Program-made: the position numbers and the translations under genes
From: Candidatus Aegiribacteria sp.
GTDB lineage: Bacteria; Fermentibacterota; Fermentibacteria; Fermentibacterales; JCC-6
DNA: 7,019 nt
Assembly (NCBI GenBank): GCA_030640155.1
Contig: DAOWJX010000076.1
Location: 1 to 7,019, forward strand
Direction of reading: 5' to 3'
Notes under the pieces: model-generated
Told to the model about the DNA's origin: nothing
The model's input: only the letters and a program-made list of their open reading frames with translations
The model's database searches: none
Shown here: in pieces, positions 5,088 through 7,019 of the stretch
Layout of the letters: each line of letters begins with the position of its first letter
Numbering within the stretch: position 1 is the stretch's first letter

Positions 5088-7019
5088 CTACTCCCGCCAT
5101 ACTTCTGCCAGTCTCCGGGTTCCTTTTCTTGAACCCGCGAGATATATCCCTGAAGAAATTCCTCTCAGATGCTCCATGAGTTCCGAGAGAAGATCAACAG
5201 AGTATGAAAGAACATCCTTATCATCAAGACCTCTAATCTTTGAGAGAACATGATCTGGAATTGAAATACCCGGGACTTCTGAAGCCAGATATTCAGCAGT
5301 TATTCTATTTCGGAGCGGCATGAGAGCGGGCAGGATCGGGTACTCCTTCATCAGTTTTACCGAATGTTCGACGGTTTCCAGGGAATAAACGGGCTGACTT
5401 ATGAAAAACCTGCAACCCCTGTCCCATCTTTTTTTAATCTTGTCCAGTTTGATCTCTCCGCCAAGGTTAATTGCGGTTCCCGGAAAAAATCCCGCTCCAG
5501 CTCCTATGCTCCTGTTATTAAGATCCCGTCCGTTTATCAGGTGCTGTATCAGTTCCAGGGTTTCCTCTGTTGTCAGATCATAGACAGCAGTCGCTTCAGG
5601 ATAGTCTCCCAGCGAAGGAGGGTCCCCTGATATTAGAAACAGACCCTGTACTCCTGTACCGGCAAGACCAAGCAGGTCCGACTGTACCCGCGTGAGGCTT
5701 CTGTCTCTGAGAGCAAAATGTACTAATGGTTCAATGCCCAGCTCCTCCATCAGATAGAGTCCAGCAAGGCTGGGAGAGACTCTTACCCTGCCCATTGGCG
5801 AATCAGGGATGCTTACTGTTACAGGAGCGAATTGTTGCAGCGCTTCAGCTCGAGCCAGAAAATTTGAAAAATCTCCTCCTCGAGGGGGAAGGAGTTCGAT
5901 AATAAGAGCATCTTTCCGGGTCAGTTGCCCCGCAAGTCCAGGCGGCTTATCAGGAGCTCTGACAGCCTGAACTTCATTGCTCGTTTCAGAAATCCATTCC
6001 GAGGTAACCAATACCTTCTTTTTATTCCGCAATCTTTCGGCAAGCAGTGAAATGAAAGCAGGTGTTGTTCCGCAGCAACCTCCTATCATAGCTGTTTCAC
6101 GGCCCATACATGAGAGCATGCATCTGCTGAAATGTTCCGGGTTGTCAGGGAAAACAAAATGACCATCAATATATTTACCAGTTCCTGAATTCGGTTCCAG
6201 AAGAATGGGGAAAGGTGATATCAATTTCAATCTCCGGTGGATATCCAGGAACTGAAGAGGACCAATACCATGGTTTGTCCCCAGCATCACGATATCTGTA
6301 TCCCTGAATACTTCAACAGTATCATTCACGGAGAAGCCTGATGGAGTCAGAATGTCCTGACCAAATGTAAAACTGACAGCAACCGGGATATCCCCGGATA
6401 TGGATCGAACGATATCGTATGTGAGCCTTGCCTGCCGTGGATCAACCTGTGTTTCAAGAAGAATCAGTTCAGCACCGCCCTCAAGCAATCCTTCAATTTG
6501 CGGTATGAAAGCTTCGCGGAGGTGATCAGGGTCTCTTTGTCCAAGACTGAAAGAACGGCCTGAGTTAAGCGGGCCAATTGCGCCTGCGACCTTGCAGTCC
6601 GAATTCCTTGCAGCAAGCTGAACCGCTTTGCTGTTGATCTCCATGCATCTATCAGCCAGGCCATGCATATCCAGTTTAAATACATTTGCGTCAAAGGTAT
6701 CAGTAGTGAGAATCTCTGCTCCCGCGCAGGCGTATTCCTTGTGAATGCTGGCCAGTATTTCAGGAGATACTTTTATGTCCCCCTCATAATCGCTTGAAGC
6801 GACCCATAGGCGCAGGATATCGGCGCCGTATTCTGTCATCACTTCCCGCGGGCTTATGACGTTCCCGATCGATTTCGACATCTTTTTACCTTCGCCGTCA
6901 ACGACAAACCCGTGCGTCAGCACCCGGCGGTAAGGGGCCCTGCCTTTCATCCCCATAGACGTTATAAGCGCCGCCTGGAACCACCCTCTGTGCTGGTCGG
7001 ACCCTTCAAGATAAAGATC
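5088..7019 (-). CDS. Homocysteine S-methyltransferase / methylenetetrahydrofolate reductase, 5' end replaced by IleRS sequence (partial)
   Basis: Open frame running off the right edge. Residue numbers here count from the in-frame ATG at 6956, but the frame stays open 21 codons further to 7019. From about residue 69 it is a bifunctional protein of the B. subtilis YitJ type. The homocysteine methyltransferase barrel (about 69-310) has TTDTFDAN (84-91), AGAIGPL (124-130), LLETQVDP (166-173), EPNSG (254-258) and GGCCG (292-296). The MTHFR barrel (about 348-600) has IELLPPR (353-359; Glu354 matching the catalytic Glu of MetF), HFALRDRS (413-420), SGDPP (443-447; Asp445 at the flavin-contacting position) and FISQPVY (518-524). 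It would reduce 5,10-methylene-THF to 5-methyl-THF, feeding the adjacent metH. Two oddities: the first about 45 residues of the methyltransferase, including the DGxxGT strand, are missing and IleRS sequence takes their place; and the usual zinc-ligand Cys in GxNC is His229. The MTHFR half looks intact, while the methyltransferase half as written is probably non-functional. Confidence 0.85.
   Translation of the reverse strand, partial: DLYLEGSDQHRGWFQAALITSMGMKGRAPYRRVLTHGFVVDGEGKKMSKSIGNVISPREVMTEYGADILRLWVASSDYEGDIKVSPEILASIHKEYACAGAEILTTDTFDANVFKLDMHGLADRCMEINSKAVQLAARNSDCKVAGAIGPLNSGRSFSLGQRDPDHLREAFIPQIEGLLEGGAELILLETQVDPRQARLTYDIVRSISGDIPVAVSFTFGQDILTPSGFSVNDTVEVFRDTDIVMLGTNHGIGPLQFLDIHRRLKLISPFPILLEPNSGTGKYIDGHFVFPDNPEHFSRCMLSCMGRETAMIGGCCGTTPAFISLLAERLRNKKKVLVTSEWISETSNEVQAVRAPDKPPGLAGQLTRKDALIIELLPPRGGDFSNFLARAEALQQFAPVTVSIPDSPMGRVRVSPSLAGLYLMEELGIEPLVHFALRDRSLTRVQSDLLGLAGTGVQGLFLISGDPPSLGDYPEATAVYDLTTEETLELIQHLINGRDLNNRSIGAGAGFFPGTAINLGGEIKLDKIKKRWDRGCRFFISQPVYSLETVEHSVKLMKEYPILPALMPLRNRITAEYLASEVPGISIPDHVLSKIRGLDDKDVLSYSVDLLSELMEHLRGISSGIYLAGSRKGTRRLAEVWRE
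5091..5095 (-). promoter_or_regulatory. metH ribosome binding site inside the upstream stop region
   Basis: On the - strand GGGAG precedes the metH ATG by 7 bases. It is formed by the last two sense codons of the upstream gene (CGG GAG, followed by TAG). A ribosome terminating there would sit on the metH start, so the two proteins are probably made in a fixed ratio. Confidence 0.7.
6753..6767 (-). other. Chimeric junction between IleRS and homocysteine methyltransferase
   Basis: The five codons encode Ser-Pro-Glu-Ile-Leu. Upstream the protein is unambiguous IleRS. Downstream, ASIHKEYACAGAEIL aligns with SSIHREYADANADIV of the neighbouring MetH, where the preceding peptide is HPDIL. The IleRS family also carries a similar Ser-x-Glu-Ile-Leu peptide at its end of the join. 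The crossover therefore sits in sequence that both parents could share, so the exact breakpoint cannot be placed more finely. Confidence 0.8.
6768..7019 (-). pseudogene. ileS: Isoleucyl-tRNA synthetase fragment (catalytic-core segment with KMSKS)
   Basis: From the window edge the - strand reads DLYLEGSDQHRGWFQ, then VLTHGFVVDGEGKKMSKSIG, then YGADILRLWVASSDYEGDIKV. These are the hallmark GSDQHRGWF, KMSKS and following stem-contact segments of bacterial IleRS. The KMSKS loop binds ATP during isoleucine activation. About 84 residues are present in the window. The match stops within SPEIL (6753-6767), and the expected anticodon-binding and C-terminal domains are absent, because the frame continues as homocysteine methyltransferase. 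The N-terminal half (Rossmann fold with HIGH, editing domain) would lie beyond the right edge. GC here is about 56% (134 of 239 bases over 6781-7019) against about 49% over the next 300 bases, and codons such as CGC, TCG, CCG and ACG are more frequent. This suggests the fragment comes from a different genome or region. Confidence 0.85.

Noticed and set aside
6775..6782. GGGGACAT (read on the - strand) near the chimeric junction, resembling the hairpin core.
   Set aside because: It is only 8 bases, has no complementary arm nearby, and lies in codons that fit the IleRS family (EGDIK); probably chance.
5088..6956. Taking the ATG at 6956 as the true start of the HMT-MTHFR protein.
   Set aside because: The frame is open to 7019 and those 21 upstream codons continue a clear IleRS match (GSDQHRGWF), so this ATG is an internal Met of the IleRS sequence.

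Overview
The window looks like a mid-GC (about 48-50% by eye) Gram-negative bacterial contig. Two secreted proteins carry lipoprotein signal peptides ending in Leu-(Ile/Met)-Ser-Cys, which fits an organism with an outer membrane. The pairing of 6-bladed beta-propeller lipoproteins with a short, Thermotoga-like MetH would suit an uncultivated FCB-type or related phylum. That placement is a guess; nothing here fixes the taxon.

Layout. Bases 1-240 hold no confident gene; they contain a likely promoter and ribosome site for the first lipoprotein, plus one arm of an 18-bp inverted repeat. Two tandem paralogous lipoproteins follow on the + strand (241-1368 and 1532-2659, both 375 residues). Each is followed by a strong hairpin sharing the core GGGGACATGCA. 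Convergent to them, on the - strand, lies a one-carbon/methionine operon. Its first gene enters from the right edge (7019 to 5088) and encodes a homocysteine S-methyltransferase domain joined to a methylenetetrahydrofolate reductase domain. Four bases later comes metH (5083-2726), a B12-dependent methionine synthase without the C-terminal reactivation domain. The MTHFR domain would make 5-methyl-THF and MetH would use it to methylate homocysteine, so the two genes form a coherent pathway unit.

The main anomaly is at the right edge. The first about 85 residues of the rightmost reading frame are not homocysteine methyltransferase. They are the catalytic-core segment of isoleucyl-tRNA synthetase, including GSDQHRGWF and KMSKS. 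The frame passes without interruption into the methyltransferase domain at the peptide SPEIL, a spot where both families carry a similar sequence. Both partners are truncated at the junction, and GC content and codon choice shift there. This is either a metagenome assembly chimera or a real microhomology-mediated deletion/fusion; I favour the former.

Other points for follow-up: a His replacing the first zinc-ligand Cys in the methyltransferase domain, the repeated hairpin family, an 18-bp inverted repeat flanking the lipoprotein pair and forming the last codons of metH, and a possible 24-codon leader overlapping the second lipoprotein's start. I did not find a defence system, CRISPR array, RNA gene or intact mobile element.
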